Shown here: positions 17,093-24,881 of the stretch, one piece after another
Numbering within the stretch: the first letter of the stretch is position 1
Layout of the letters: the number at the start of each line of letters is the position of its first letter
Assembly: GCA_027627685.1 (NCBI GenBank)
Contig: CP091241.1
Location: 2,728,396-2,792,395 of the forward strand
Source of the DNA: Hyphomonadaceae bacterium ML37
GTDB lineage: Bacteria; Pseudomonadota; Alphaproteobacteria; Caulobacterales; Maricaulaceae
DNA length: 64,000 nucleotides
Direction of reading: 5' to 3'
Translations under genes and position numbers: made by a program
The notes under the pieces: generated by a model
What the model was told of the DNA's origin: nothing
What the model saw: the letters and a program-made list of their open reading frames with translations, nothing else
Database searches by the model: none

Positions 17093-17733
17093 AGGCCATC
17101 GCCCCAGCGGCGCACGGCAAGCTCGGCCAGACGGTCGCGCCAGCGCAGGGAAGCGCCGGCCACGTCCAGTCGCTTTCTCATGGTGACCTGGGGCACGAGG
17201 ATGAAGATGGGCACGCTCACAAGACCGCGCCCGGATCGAAGTGCGCTAGCGCTGGCGGGCGCGAACCCGCCGCGCTGCCCCGTGCGTGCGCGCATCTGCG
17301 CCACCAGCAGCGAGGCGGCGGCGCGCCGGTAGACAAACCGCAGGCGCTGGCCGTGCCGGCGCTCCCACAGGCCCGGCGTGATCCGGCGCCCGCCATCGCC
17401 ATAACGCCCCGCCGCCGCGGTGGGGATGGCCAGGAACACGCCTGACCGCGAGCGGATGACCACGCCGCGATCGTGCATCTGTATGATGCCCGGCGCCTTG
17501 GACCAGACCAGCCCCGCCGCGGTGATGCTGTCGCGCCCGTCGGGGAAGACGCGCGAGCGCCAGGTGCGAGCAAGGCGCGCGCCCAGACCAGCCTGAGTGA
17601 TCTGGCTGCGCAGCTCGCCCTTGAGCCCCTCGCTCGCCTCGCTCACCGCCCGGCTCATGGCGGCCTCGGCCGCCGCGACCTCCTGCGCCATGACCCCGGC
17701 GACCGAGCCGATCGTGGAGAGCTCCAGCCTCAT
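17053..17733 (-). CDS. DUF6441 phage tail/neck protein
   Basis: The 226-residue protein starts with an ATGA overlap with the head-tail joining gene. Segments such as GLGARLARTWRSRVFP, AAGLVWSKAPGIIQMHDRGV and GLWERRHGQRLRFVYRR match my memory of DUF6441 proteins, which take the place of lambda gpZ-like tail completion proteins. The 3' end overlaps the opposite-strand Fic gene. It likely acts at the head-tail interface. Confidence 0.8.
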   Translation of the reverse strand: MRLELSTIGSVAGVMAQEVAAAEAAMSRAVSEASEGLKGELRSQITQAGLGARLARTWRSRVFPDGRDSITAAGLVWSKAPGIIQMHDRGVVIRSRSGVFLAIPTAAAGRYGDGGRRITPGLWERRHGQRLRFVYRRAAASLLVAQMRARTGQRGGFAPASASALRSGRGLVSVPIFILVPQVTMRKRLDVAGASLRWRDRLAELAVRRWGDGLQAAPSGSNPARR

Positions 17734-18044
17734 GGCGCACGCAAGGTCAGCGTCCAGGTCAGACGCTCACGGTCGCGCACCGGCTCGCCCTCGATGACAT
17801 GGGACGCTCCATCAAGCACCACCATGTCGCCGGGGCGCGGGTTTGAAATCTCAGCCGCAAGTACGTCTATGCGGACACTCTCGGACCAGAGCCTGGCGTC
17901 CTCGAAATCCATGACAGCGTCCGCTCGCCGAGCGACAATTCTCACCGGCAAAGGCCCGCCGCCATCTGCGACATAGACGGCGTCATGCCCGATGCTCGGG
18001 TCGTCGAATAGCGCGCGCAGCGCTGAAGCGAAGACATCGGCCAT
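17730..18044 (-). CDS. Head-tail joining protein (gpFII-like)
   Basis: The 104-residue protein has the short pattern of phage head-tail joining proteins: FDDPSIGHDAVYVADGGGP near the start and PRPGDMVVLDGASHVIEGEP in the second half, the latter matching the loop and strand typical of this group. It lies between the major capsid gene (across the Xre-RES cassette) and DUF6441. It would attach to the connector and provide the tail docking surface. Confidence 0.8.
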   Translation of the reverse strand: MADVFASALRALFDDPSIGHDAVYVADGGGPLPVRIVARRADAVMDFEDARLWSESVRIDVLAAEISNPRPGDMVVLDGASHVIEGEPVRDRERLTWTLTLRAP

Positions 18045-18100
18045 TACGTCTTTCCTGAGAAAGCAATCAGTGTTATGTTTTCACGCAACGGGAGAGAGCC

Positions 18101-18481
18101 ATGACACTTTCAGATCAGATCATTCACCAGTCCAAGGCTGGCGTCGTGCTCACCAAGGCGACCTGCCGAGCGGCAGACCGGCTCGGCCTATCAGGCCGCC
18201 AGCTGGCTGAGATAGTCGGCGTGTCAGAGGCGACCGTATCACGCTGGAAAAGGGGCGAAAGCGTGCTCGAGCCGGGAACGAAGCCCTTCGAGCTTTCAGC
18301 CCTTCTCGTCAGGGTCTTTCGGTCTCTCGACGCGATCACCGGAGGGGACGAGGCTGTCGCACGTCAATGGCTTGCAGCCCCTAATTCAGCGCTTGCGGCT
18401 CCTCCGGTCGAGCGCATGTTTCAGGTACAGGGGCTTGTCGATGTCACAACGTATCTGGACTCACGACGCGCTCCGCTCTGA
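18101..18481 (+). CDS. Xre/MbcA/ParS-type antitoxin of a RES module
   Basis: The 126-residue protein has an Xre-like helix-turn-helix (LSGRQLAEIVGVSEATVSRW, about 28-47) and a C-terminal DUF2384-like toxin-binding region (AVARQWLAAPNSALAAPPVERM and GLVDVTTYLDSRR). The ribosome site is GGGAGAG just before the ATG. Its end overlaps the toxin gene by 41 bases in another frame. RES-Xre antitoxins block the toxin active site and repress the operon. Confidence 0.9.
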   Translation: MTLSDQIIHQSKAGVVLTKATCRAADRLGLSGRQLAEIVGVSEATVSRWKRGESVLEPGTKPFELSALLVRVFRSLDAITGGDEAVARQWLAAPNSALAAPPVERMFQVQGLVDVTTYLDSRRAPL

Positions 18482-19217
18482 TGCCCAGCCCTACGAGGGC
18501 AAAGCATGGAGATTTGTTGAGGCTCAGCATCAGGTTTCGACCCTGAAGCTCGTTGATAGCCTCGATGAACAGAGAACGCTTGAGGACGTCCTCGAAGCGA
18601 CCAAGCCTCCGCTGCCGGAAGAGTGCCGCCACCTCGACTACCTGCTTGCCACCCCGTTCCGCTACCGCCCCTACCCGGTCGGTTCGAGATTCCGTCGAGC
18701 AGGATTGACGCCGGGCGTCTGGTATGGAGCCGAGCACCCAGAGACCGCGGCAGCTGAGATGGTCTTCTACCGCTTCTTATTCTACGCAGAGAGCCCGCAG
18801 ACCCCGTTCCCCGATGATGCGGCCGAGTACACTGCGTTCTCGGCAAAAGTGGCGACGGGCGTTGCGCTGGACCTGACGACTGGAGACCTTGGCGCAAACC
18901 ATTACGCCTGGACCCATCTCACAGATTACGAGCCTTGTCAGGCACTGGCAGATGGCGCGCGAGAAATTGACGCCGGACTCATACGTTATGCCTCCGTGCG
19001 CGACCCTGCGGGCAGGGCAAACCTTGCGGTGCTCACCTGCCGCGCCTTCACCGCTCCACAGCCGCTTGAACGGCAGACCTGGCGCATCCGGATTGGCCAG
19101 ACAGGCTCACAGGCCGTGCGTGAGCACCCAAAACTTGGTCTTGAGTTCGCCAAAGATGGCTTTGCGCCCGACCCACGTCTTCAAGGCATGATCTGGAAGC
19201 GTCCCCGCGCACGGTGA
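18441..19217 (+). CDS. RES-domain toxin (NAD-depleting ADP-ribosyltransferase-like)
   Basis: The start at 18441 (MSQRIWTHDALRSDAQPYEG) lies inside the antitoxin gene with a GGGG stretch upstream and gives 258 residues; an earlier in-frame ATG lacks support. The RES pattern is visible: WRFVEAQHQVSTLKLVD, then SRFRRAGLTPGVWYGAEHPE with the Arg and Tyr of the active site, and AAAEMVFYR. RES toxins degrade NAD, halting growth. The longer form, with an N-terminal EECRHLDYLLATPFRYRP segment, is the usual one. The gene ends 11 bases from the convergent major capsid stop. Confidence 0.9.
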   Translation: MSQRIWTHDALRSDAQPYEGKAWRFVEAQHQVSTLKLVDSLDEQRTLEDVLEATKPPLPEECRHLDYLLATPFRYRPYPVGSRFRRAGLTPGVWYGAEHPETAAAEMVFYRFLFYAESPQTPFPDDAAEYTAFSAKVATGVALDLTTGDLGANHYAWTHLTDYEPCQALADGAREIDAGLIRYASVRDPAGRANLAVLTCRAFTAPQPLERQTWRIRIGQTGSQAVREHPKLGLEFAKDGFAPDPRLQGMIWKRPRAR

Positions 19218-19227
19218 CGCACCGATA

Positions 19228-20241
19228 TTAAGTGCGCCTTGCGCTGCGCAGGACCTGCGGGCGCGTGCAGATGGGCAGAGGATTGCTCTCGATCTCGAGG
19301 CGCACCCACTCGTCGCGGTCACGGTCAGGGATCATGCGCGCATAGAGAGGCAGACCCAGCGTGTTGACCGTCTCGAACGTGTCGGCGGGCGCATAATAGA
19401 TCTCGAACAGGCCCTCGACGCCTTCGGGATAGATGTAGGCCTTGTCGGTGGGCACGCCGAACCCCAGCCCGCCGCGATAGCGCCGGAACGAGATGCCCCC
19501 GAAGCTGACCTCCTCGCCCACACGGCCCCTGAGATCGGCGGCCGCGGCCGTGTTGAGATAGGTCTCGCGCACCTCCTTGTGAGCGACCAGATCGGCAAAG
19601 AAGGCCGAGCCGCACTCGGCCCGCAGCTGGACCTGTCCCGACGCAAGGCCGCCAAGCGTGTCCTCGACGCTCTCGATCATCGCCTGACAGCGCTTGCGCA
19701 GGGCGCCCGAGGCGGGCGTCGCATTATCGAGATCGAAGTCGACCTCGGCTGCCGGGGTGATGGCGAACTCGGTGTAGTAGTTGATTACCGTGGCGCCGTC
19801 GCGCGGATCCTTGACGACGCCCTGGATGCCGTTGAACAGGTGGAACTCGAACGTGGCCTCGGCGTCGTTGCGCAGCCGGCCGAGCTTGCGCGCCACTTCC
19901 GTCTGCACCTGCTGGACCGCGCTCTCGGAGCCGAACTCGCGGATCGCCTGGATCTCGGAGGCCCACAGCACGTCCTGCTTCTTGAACTGGCGGCACACGA
20001 ACGCGCGCATCTCGCGCCGTTCGGGGATCTGGCTCTCATAGGCCGAGCCGCGCTCGGAGAACGGGATCAGCGAGAGCGTGCCGTCGCGGCTCTCGATCAT
20101 GACGGTGCGCGTGCGCACCCCGCGCGATCCGAACAGGCCAGAGCCTGACAGGATGGCGGGCTTGAACGGGATGTTCTCGAGCGCGCGGGTGAGCTCGATG
20201 ATGGAGAAGGCATCGCCTTCGAAGATGTCCATGGTGGCCAT
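19228..20241 (-). CDS. Major capsid protein (lambda gpE family)
   Basis: The 337-residue protein matches the Phage_cap_E family: MDIFEGDAFSIIELTRALEN at the start, then RTVMIESRDGTLSLIPFSER, RNDAEATFEFHLFNGIQGVV and the C-terminal GFGVPTDKAYIYPEGVEGLF. Its length is close to lambda gpE (341). It follows the decoration protein by 42 bases, the lambda D-E order, and would be the main shell subunit. Confidence 0.95.
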   Translation of the reverse strand: MATMDIFEGDAFSIIELTRALENIPFKPAILSGSGLFGSRGVRTRTVMIESRDGTLSLIPFSERGSAYESQIPERREMRAFVCRQFKKQDVLWASEIQAIREFGSESAVQQVQTEVARKLGRLRNDAEATFEFHLFNGIQGVVKDPRDGATVINYYTEFAITPAAEVDFDLDNATPASGALRKRCQAMIESVEDTLGGLASGQVQLRAECGSAFFADLVAHKEVRETYLNTAAAADLRGRVGEEVSFGGISFRRYRGGLGFGVPTDKAYIYPEGVEGLFEIYYAPADTFETVNTLGLPLYARMIPDRDRDEWVRLEIESNPLPICTRPQVLRSARRT

Positions 20242-20283
20242 GCGCCAACCTCCTGTATGTCAGAAAAATCGATGCGCCGCGGC

Positions 20284-20655
20284 TCAGCGCACAAGGATGC
20301 CAATGGCTGCGAGCGCCGTGGTGGCGGTGGTGGTCTGGCCTTCGGTGATGGCGTCGGGCCAGATGATCTCGTGGCGGTTGACGATCGCGGGGCCGCGCAC
20401 CAGCACCACCCCAGGAGCGTCGCTGTCTGTGGCGTCGGCATCACCCCACAGGATCGCGGCCGCGTTCTGGCTGCCGTTGGACGCGGCCGGAGCCAGAATG
20501 GTGTATTTGCCGCCGGAGGTGATCCTGCCGAGCACCGTGCCCGGCTCGAGCCTGCCTGCGCCCGAGGCGATGGTGACGGTCTCGCGCGTGTAGTCGCGCA
20601 GCACCTCCCAGACAAGAAAACCGCCGGTATGGCGTCCTTCAGTGAGGGTAGTCAT
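20284..20655 (-). CDS. Head decoration protein (lambda gpD-like)
   Basis: The 123-residue protein has the gpD-type pattern: a short N-terminal arm (MTTLTEGRHTGGFLVWE), GTVLGRITSGGKYTILAPAA, a Gly/Ala-rich loop and the AAAILWGDADATD strand. It lies between the ClpP-like protease and the major capsid gene, as lambda D does between the protease-scaffold gene and E. It would bind the shell from the outside as trimers and stabilise the expanded head. Confidence 0.9.
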   Translation of the reverse strand: MTTLTEGRHTGGFLVWEVLRDYTRETVTIASGAGRLEPGTVLGRITSGGKYTILAPAASNGSQNAAAILWGDADATDSDAPGVVLVRGPAIVNRHEIIWPDAITEGQTTTATTALAAIGILVR

Positions 20656-20659
20656 GGGG

Positions 20660-21658
20660 TCATCCTTTCAGCTTGAAAGTGGAGGCGAGGATCTCGCTCC
20701 AGGGGCGCGCGGACGGGGATGGTCCAGGCTGGGGGTGATGGGCGGTGATCTCGGGCGAGGCCTCTGCCTTGAGGGCCAGGAGCCGGGCGCGCACCGCCTC
20801 GAGGCTGACATCCTCTTCGAGGAACCGCCCCGCCATCTGCGGCTGGCCGGCGAGCTGGCACAGATCGATCACCGCGCGCGCATGGGCCACGCCCTGCGCG
20901 CGGATGGCGCCAGTGTCCGGCCCGGTGTCGGGAGCCGGATCGGGGTCGGGAGCAGGACCCGACTCAGGGCCACTCCCAGTGTCAGCGCCTTCGGCCTCGG
21001 CGCCAGGGTCTTGATGGTCCTGATCGGCCTGCGCAGCGGGCGGCTCCTCAGCCTCTGGCGCAGTGACCGCCTCGACCAGCTCTGGCGGCGCGTTGCGGAA
21101 TCTTGCGATATCGAACCTCGCGGCCATGCGCACCGGGTCAGCAAGGCGCGTGGCAAGCCCGGCGGCGAGCGCCTCGCCCGCATCAAACCAGGTCTCGGCC
21201 GACATCAGCGCCGCCATCTCGTCCTCAGGCCGGCCCGTGCGGCCCGCATAGCCGCGCACCAGGGTCGTCTTGATCCTGTCGAGCGCCTCGGCCATGGCGC
21301 GCATGTCGCCCGCCGTGCCCGCCACCAGACCGGACGGATCATGGATCATGAGAAAGGCATTCGCGGGCATGACGATCTCGTCGCCCGCCATCGCCACATA
21401 GGAGGCCGCCGAGGCCGCGATGCCATCGATCCAGACCGTCACCGCCCCGGTATGGCGGCGCAGGGCGTTATGGATCGCGACCGCGTCGAACACCGAGCCG
21501 CCCGGGCTGTTGAGCCGCAGATCGATCGGCGCGCCTTCGGGCGCCGCGCCAAGCTCGGCGAGGAAGCCCTTGGCAGACACCCCGAAGGCGCCGATCTCGT
21601 CATAGATGGTGATCTGCACGCCGGTCGCCCGGGCGCATATCTCATACCAGCCTGGCAT
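20660..21658 (-). CDS. ClpP/S49-like prohead protease
   Basis: The 332-residue protein has a ClpP-type fold in the first 190 residues: LRLNSPGGSVFDAVAIHNAL, the Ser nucleophile in DGIAASAASYVAMAGD (about Ser83) and the His in AFLMIHDPSG (about His106). The C-terminal part (about 200-330) is Pro/Ala/Glu-rich and likely contains the scaffold segment, as in lambda C/Nu3 fusions. It lies directly between portal and decoration genes with 4-base gaps. It would shape and then clear the prohead interior. Confidence 0.92.
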   Translation of the reverse strand: MPGWYEICARATGVQITIYDEIGAFGVSAKGFLAELGAAPEGAPIDLRLNSPGGSVFDAVAIHNALRRHTGAVTVWIDGIAASAASYVAMAGDEIVMPANAFLMIHDPSGLVAGTAGDMRAMAEALDRIKTTLVRGYAGRTGRPEDEMAALMSAETWFDAGEALAAGLATRLADPVRMAARFDIARFRNAPPELVEAVTAPEAEEPPAAQADQDHQDPGAEAEGADTGSGPESGPAPDPDPAPDTGPDTGAIRAQGVAHARAVIDLCQLAGQPQMAGRFLEEDVSLEAVRARLLALKAEASPEITAHHPQPGPSPSARPWSEILASTFKLKG

Positions 21659-21662
21659 GGTG

Positions 21663-23141
21663 TTACTCCTGATCGCTGCTGGAAGCCGGCTGGGGACGCC
21701 CGGCCGGGGTGGCGCGCGCGCCCTGGGTCTCGCCGGGACTTGCGCGATAGCTCAGCCCGAGAGCCTGAGCGCGTGCGGCGTCGGCCGCGTTCTCGCGGTC
21801 GACCTCCTCGATGTCGTAGCCGGTACCCTCCACCACCTTGCGCCGTGAGGTGATGCCCGCCTCCATGGCGAGCACCTGAGCCTGAATGTCCTTGAGCGGA
21901 TCGACCCAGTCCCATCGCGGCGCGATCCACTGGACGGCGCGAGCGCCCACCGGATCATCAAGCTCGAGCGCGCCTGCAAGCTGCGCGCTCTCCAGCCAGC
22001 GCAGCCACACAGGCCGGCACAGCTGATAGGCGATGACGCCATGCTGGAGCTGCTGGACGCGCCGGCGGAACTCCACGAGCTCGGCGCGCAGGGATGAGTA
22101 GTTGGCCTGGCGCACATCGCCGGTGACCAGATGATAGGGCAGGCCCAGCGATGCCGAGACCGCCAGAAGCGTTCGGTACTGGAACGCCTCATAGCCCCCG
22201 CCCACATCGGCGGGACTTGAGAACTTCACGTCCTCGCCCGGCAGGAGGACCTGCATGGTGCCAGGCTCGAGGCTCGCGATCGCGCCGCCATCAGGATCGG
22301 CCTGACCTTCCCCCATGATCGCTTCTTCAGGCGCGGTCTTGGTGATGAACCCCGCAAACATCGCCGCGGTCTTCTTGCGATCGAGTTCGGCGTCGTCGTA
22401 CTGGTCGAGCAGGAACAGGCGCACCATGGCCGGCGCCACATGGGGCAGACCCCTGATCTGACCCGCATCGATGGGCCGGTAGATGTGCAGCACCTCTTCA
22501 GCAGGAACCCGCACCGTCTCGGGTATGGCCACACGCTGATCGGTGCTGTCGCCGGGATGGCGCCGGCGGAAGTGATAGGCCACGCGCCTGCCGATCGCAT
22601 CGAACTCGATCCCGCACCGGATGCGGTTGCCGTTGGGCGCCGTTTGCGTCTTCTCGAACGGCAACATCTCCGACTGCAGAAGCTGGAGCTGAAGCGGCAC
22701 GAGCAGCCCATCCCCGGCCCGGCGCGGGCGCAGGCGCACAAAGCACTCGCCCGCCACGAACATCTCGCGCGCGACCAAGGCCTGCAGGCCATAGAAATCG
22801 GTCAGCCCGTCAGCGTCAGCCTCATCGGTCCAGGCCAGCCACAGCTTCTGGACCTGCTCGCGCACGCGCGCATCCGCGATCAGCGAGGAGGGCTTGATGC
22901 CATCCCCGATGAGGTTGGAGGCGAACGCCTCGCAGGCATTGGCGGCATAGCCGCTGGTGACCGACAGCTCGCGCGCCCGCGCCAGAAGCCGCGGGCCCCC
23001 TGACGCGACGAGAGCGTTGATGTTCTCAAGCGGCGGGTTCCAGCCGCGCAGGCGCCGCCTCGCCATCGCGCCCTCGAGCCGCGCGCGCACGCCCGCCGGC
23101 CCGCCAGAGCCCCGGCGGGTGAACCGTTCCAGCAGTCCCAT
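21663..23141 (-). CDS. Phage portal protein (lambda family)
   Basis: The 492-residue protein carries lambda-family portal signs: SGYAANACEAFASNLIGDGI, WLAWTDEADADGLTDFYGLQ, MFVAGECFVRLRPR, and the late LGLPYHLVTGDVRQANYSSL and AELVEFRRRVQQLQHG motifs. It starts 3 bases after the gpW-like gene and ends 4 bases before the protease. It would form the dodecameric ring through which DNA is packaged. Confidence 0.95.
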   Translation of the reverse strand: MGLLERFTRRGSGGPAGVRARLEGAMARRRLRGWNPPLENINALVASGGPRLLARARELSVTSGYAANACEAFASNLIGDGIKPSSLIADARVREQVQKLWLAWTDEADADGLTDFYGLQALVAREMFVAGECFVRLRPRRAGDGLLVPLQLQLLQSEMLPFEKTQTAPNGNRIRCGIEFDAIGRRVAYHFRRRHPGDSTDQRVAIPETVRVPAEEVLHIYRPIDAGQIRGLPHVAPAMVRLFLLDQYDDAELDRKKTAAMFAGFITKTAPEEAIMGEGQADPDGGAIASLEPGTMQVLLPGEDVKFSSPADVGGGYEAFQYRTLLAVSASLGLPYHLVTGDVRQANYSSLRAELVEFRRRVQQLQHGVIAYQLCRPVWLRWLESAQLAGALELDDPVGARAVQWIAPRWDWVDPLKDIQAQVLAMEAGITSRRKVVEGTGYDIEEVDRENAADAARAQALGLSYRASPGETQGARATPAGRPQPASSSDQE

Positions 23142-23144
23142 GGA

Positions 23145-23360
23145 TCACAGACCCTTCGAGGTGGTCACACGCACCTGGCGCACGATGGCGCGGCCCTCGC
23201 CAGCGGCGATCTCGCGCTCAAGCGCCTCGATGGCCCGATCGATCTCGGCAAGGCTTCGATAGTCCACCGTGCGCCCGTCATAGCTCACCCGCGCCACGCC
23301 AGAGGAACGCTGCGCCAGCAGCGCCTCACGCCGCGCGCGAAGTTCGGATAGCGCGGTCAA
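23145..23360 (-). CDS. gpW-like head-tail joining protein
   Basis: The 71-residue protein begins at a TTG with GGAG six bases upstream. It has a helical N-terminus (ALSELRARREALLAQRSSG), then VARVSYDGRTVDYRSLAEID and a second helix, the gpW-like pattern. It precedes the portal gene and would have followed the terminase directly before the plus-strand cassette inserted. gpW completes the head vertex in lambda. Confidence 0.82.
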   Translation of the reverse strand: MTALSELRARREALLAQRSSGVARVSYDGRTVDYRSLAEIDRAIEALEREIAAGEGRAIVRQVRVTTSKGL

Positions 23361-23379
23361 GGCGGTCTCCTATATGTCA

Positions 23380-23408
23380 TTGACTTATGCGTCAGAGGCG
23401 CACATAAC
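23380..23408 (+). promoter_or_regulatory. Promoter of the RelE/NadS-like module, probably leaderless
   Basis: TTGACT (23380-23385), a 17-base spacer and CATAAC (23403-23408) make a good sigma-70-type promoter. The ATG of the toxin gene is at 23414, where transcription would be expected to start, and no ribosome site precedes it, which suggests a leaderless mRNA. Confidence 0.6.
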
Positions 23409-23413
23409 GGCGC

Positions 23414-23755
23414 ATGCCTATCGTCACAGTGGTCGAAACGCCCGAATTCACGCGCCGTGCGCGCTCTGTCATGAGCGAACACGAGCGCGCGGCGCTGATC
23501 GACTACGTTGCCCGCAATCCCAATGCTGGCGTTGCGATAGGCGGAGGCGTTCGCAAGTTCCGGTTTGCCCGGGAGGGAGGCGGAAAGAGCAACGGGTATC
23601 GCGTGATCCACTTCTACAGGCAGGATCCGCACTTGCCGATTTTCCTGATCACGGTCTTTGCTAAAAACGAGAAAGCCAACCTGACCCGTGGCGAGGCGGC
23701 CAAAGTCACAGCGCTCGGCGAGATGCTTGCAGCCACATACAGGAGACGACCATGA
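23414..23755 (+). CDS. RelE/HigB-like toxin
   Basis: The 113-residue protein fits RelE-type toxins partnered with NadS antitoxins: VVETPEFTRRARSVMSEHER, IGGGVRKFRFAREGGGKSNG, YRVIHFYRQDPHLPIFLITV and FAKNEKANLTRGE. These are ribosome-dependent mRNA cleavage enzymes. The toxin gene comes before the antitoxin, the HigBA/NadS order, with a 4-base ATGA overlap. It starts 54 bases from the divergent gpW-like gene and has its own promoter. Confidence 0.9.
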   Translation: MPIVTVVETPEFTRRARSVMSEHERAALIDYVARNPNAGVAIGGGVRKFRFAREGGGKSNGYRVIHFYRQDPHLPIFLITVFAKNEKANLTRGEAAKVTALGEMLAATYRRRP

Positions 23756-24042
23756 ACGAGGCATTCAGGAGTATCGAGCAGGGGCTCAACCAGGCGATCG
23801 CCCACGCAAAGGGAGAGGGCGCGGCCAGCATCCATGAGATCGAACTGGACCGGCCCGACGTCAAAGCGATCCGGGCGCGCACCGGTCTGTCCCAGGCAGA
23901 CTTTGCAAGGAGCATAGGCGTCAAGAAAGCCACGCTCCTCAACTGGGAGCATCGGCGGCGCAGCCCCGATGGTCCAGCCCGCGTTCTGCTGGCGCTTATC
24001 GAGCGGGACCCGAGGATCGTGCAGCGCATGCTGGCCAGCTAA
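23752..24042 (+). CDS. NadS/HigA-like helix-turn-helix antitoxin
   Basis: The 96-residue protein has a helix-turn-helix of the Xre type (ARTGLSQADFARSIGVKKAT, then LLNWEHRRRSPDGPARVLL), with the family's typical WE(H/Q)GRR-like turn. The N-terminal 40 residues would wrap the toxin. ATGA overlap with the toxin gene couples their translation. It is the expected partner of the RelE-like toxin and likely represses the shared promoter. Confidence 0.9.
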   Translation: MNEAFRSIEQGLNQAIAHAKGEGAASIHEIELDRPDVKAIRARTGLSQADFARSIGVKKATLLNWEHRRRSPDGPARVLLALIERDPRIVQRMLAS

Positions 24043-24076
24043 CGCTCTTTAACAGAGCTACCAGGGACGTCGCACC

Positions 24077-24682
24077 ATGAGCCAGATCGCGCGCATCCTG
24101 ATCGAACTTCAAGACATCGAGCCCCTGATCTGGCGGCGCATCCAGGCGCCCGTCACCATGAACCTGCGCGCCCTGCATCAGGTCATACAGGCGCTGATGG
24201 GCTGGGAGGACAGGCATCTTTACGAGTATCGCATCGGCGAGAAGATTTATGGCGAACCGCCGCCCCCAGACCTGAGCTGGGGGCGCTCGGTCATGCAGGC
24301 CAAGGGCTTGCGGCTATCGGCGTTGATCGATCGAGGCATCTCGACCCTCACCTATGTCTATGATTTCGGCGATGACTGGCGCCACACACTGACGATCGAG
24401 GACGTCCTGCCAGCCGAGCCGGGTGTCGATTATCCGCGCCTCGTCGATGGTGAGCGCGCCGCGCCGCCCGAAGACTGCGGCGGCATGCCGGGGTATTTCG
24501 AGTTCGTGCACGCCATCAATGATCGCTCCCACCCTCAACACAAGGAGCTCAAGGCCTGGTATGGCGAGCCCTATGACCCGGCCGACATGGGATTGGAGAT
24601 CATTAACGATCGCTTGAAATCCATCATAGAGCGTCGCAAAGTCTCTCTCGAGGCGTTCCACAAGAGCCAGCGCACGCGCTGA
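24077..24682 (+). CDS. Plasmid pRiA4b ORF-3 family protein
   Basis: The 201-residue protein carries the family pattern: IELQDIEPLIWRRIQAP at the start, LHQVIQALMGWEDRHLYEY and YDFGDDWRHTLTIEDVLPAE, then CGGMPGYFEFVHAINDRSHP. The function of the family is not established; members are common on plasmids and mobile islands. It follows the antitoxin by 34 bases on the same strand and may be part of the same cassette. The ribosome site is weak. Confidence 0.88.
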   Translation: MSQIARILIELQDIEPLIWRRIQAPVTMNLRALHQVIQALMGWEDRHLYEYRIGEKIYGEPPPPDLSWGRSVMQAKGLRLSALIDRGISTLTYVYDFGDDWRHTLTIEDVLPAEPGVDYPRLVDGERAAPPEDCGGMPGYFEFVHAINDRSHPQHKELKAWYGEPYDPADMGLEIINDRLKSIIERRKVSLEAFHKSQRTR

Positions 24683-24722
24683 GCCATAAAACACGCAACG
24701 CCTCCGGTGGTGGGAGACGTTC

Positions 24723-24881
24723 ATGTGGAAACGAATATCGGCTGCCCTTCTAAGGGTCCTGGCCCATGCCAGATGTGACGACGCGGCGCTGCACGAGATG
24801 ATGCTGGCACCTGCACGCGACAACCAGCTGGCTGGAGCACCTGCACAAGCGAGCCTGAACGCCATGCGCAGGGCGGCCTAG
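24723..24881 (+). CDS. Small hypothetical protein
   Basis: A 52-residue frame starts at an ATG with GGAG seven bases upstream and ends with a TAG overlapping the convergent terminase stop by 4 bases. The first residues are mildly amphipathic (MWKRISAALLRVLAHARCDD). I recognise no family. It lies 40 bases after the pRiA4b ORF-3 gene and could be the last gene of that cassette. Coding status is uncertain. Confidence 0.4.
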   Translation: MWKRISAALLRVLAHARCDDAALHEMMLAPARDNQLAGAPAQASLNAMRRAA

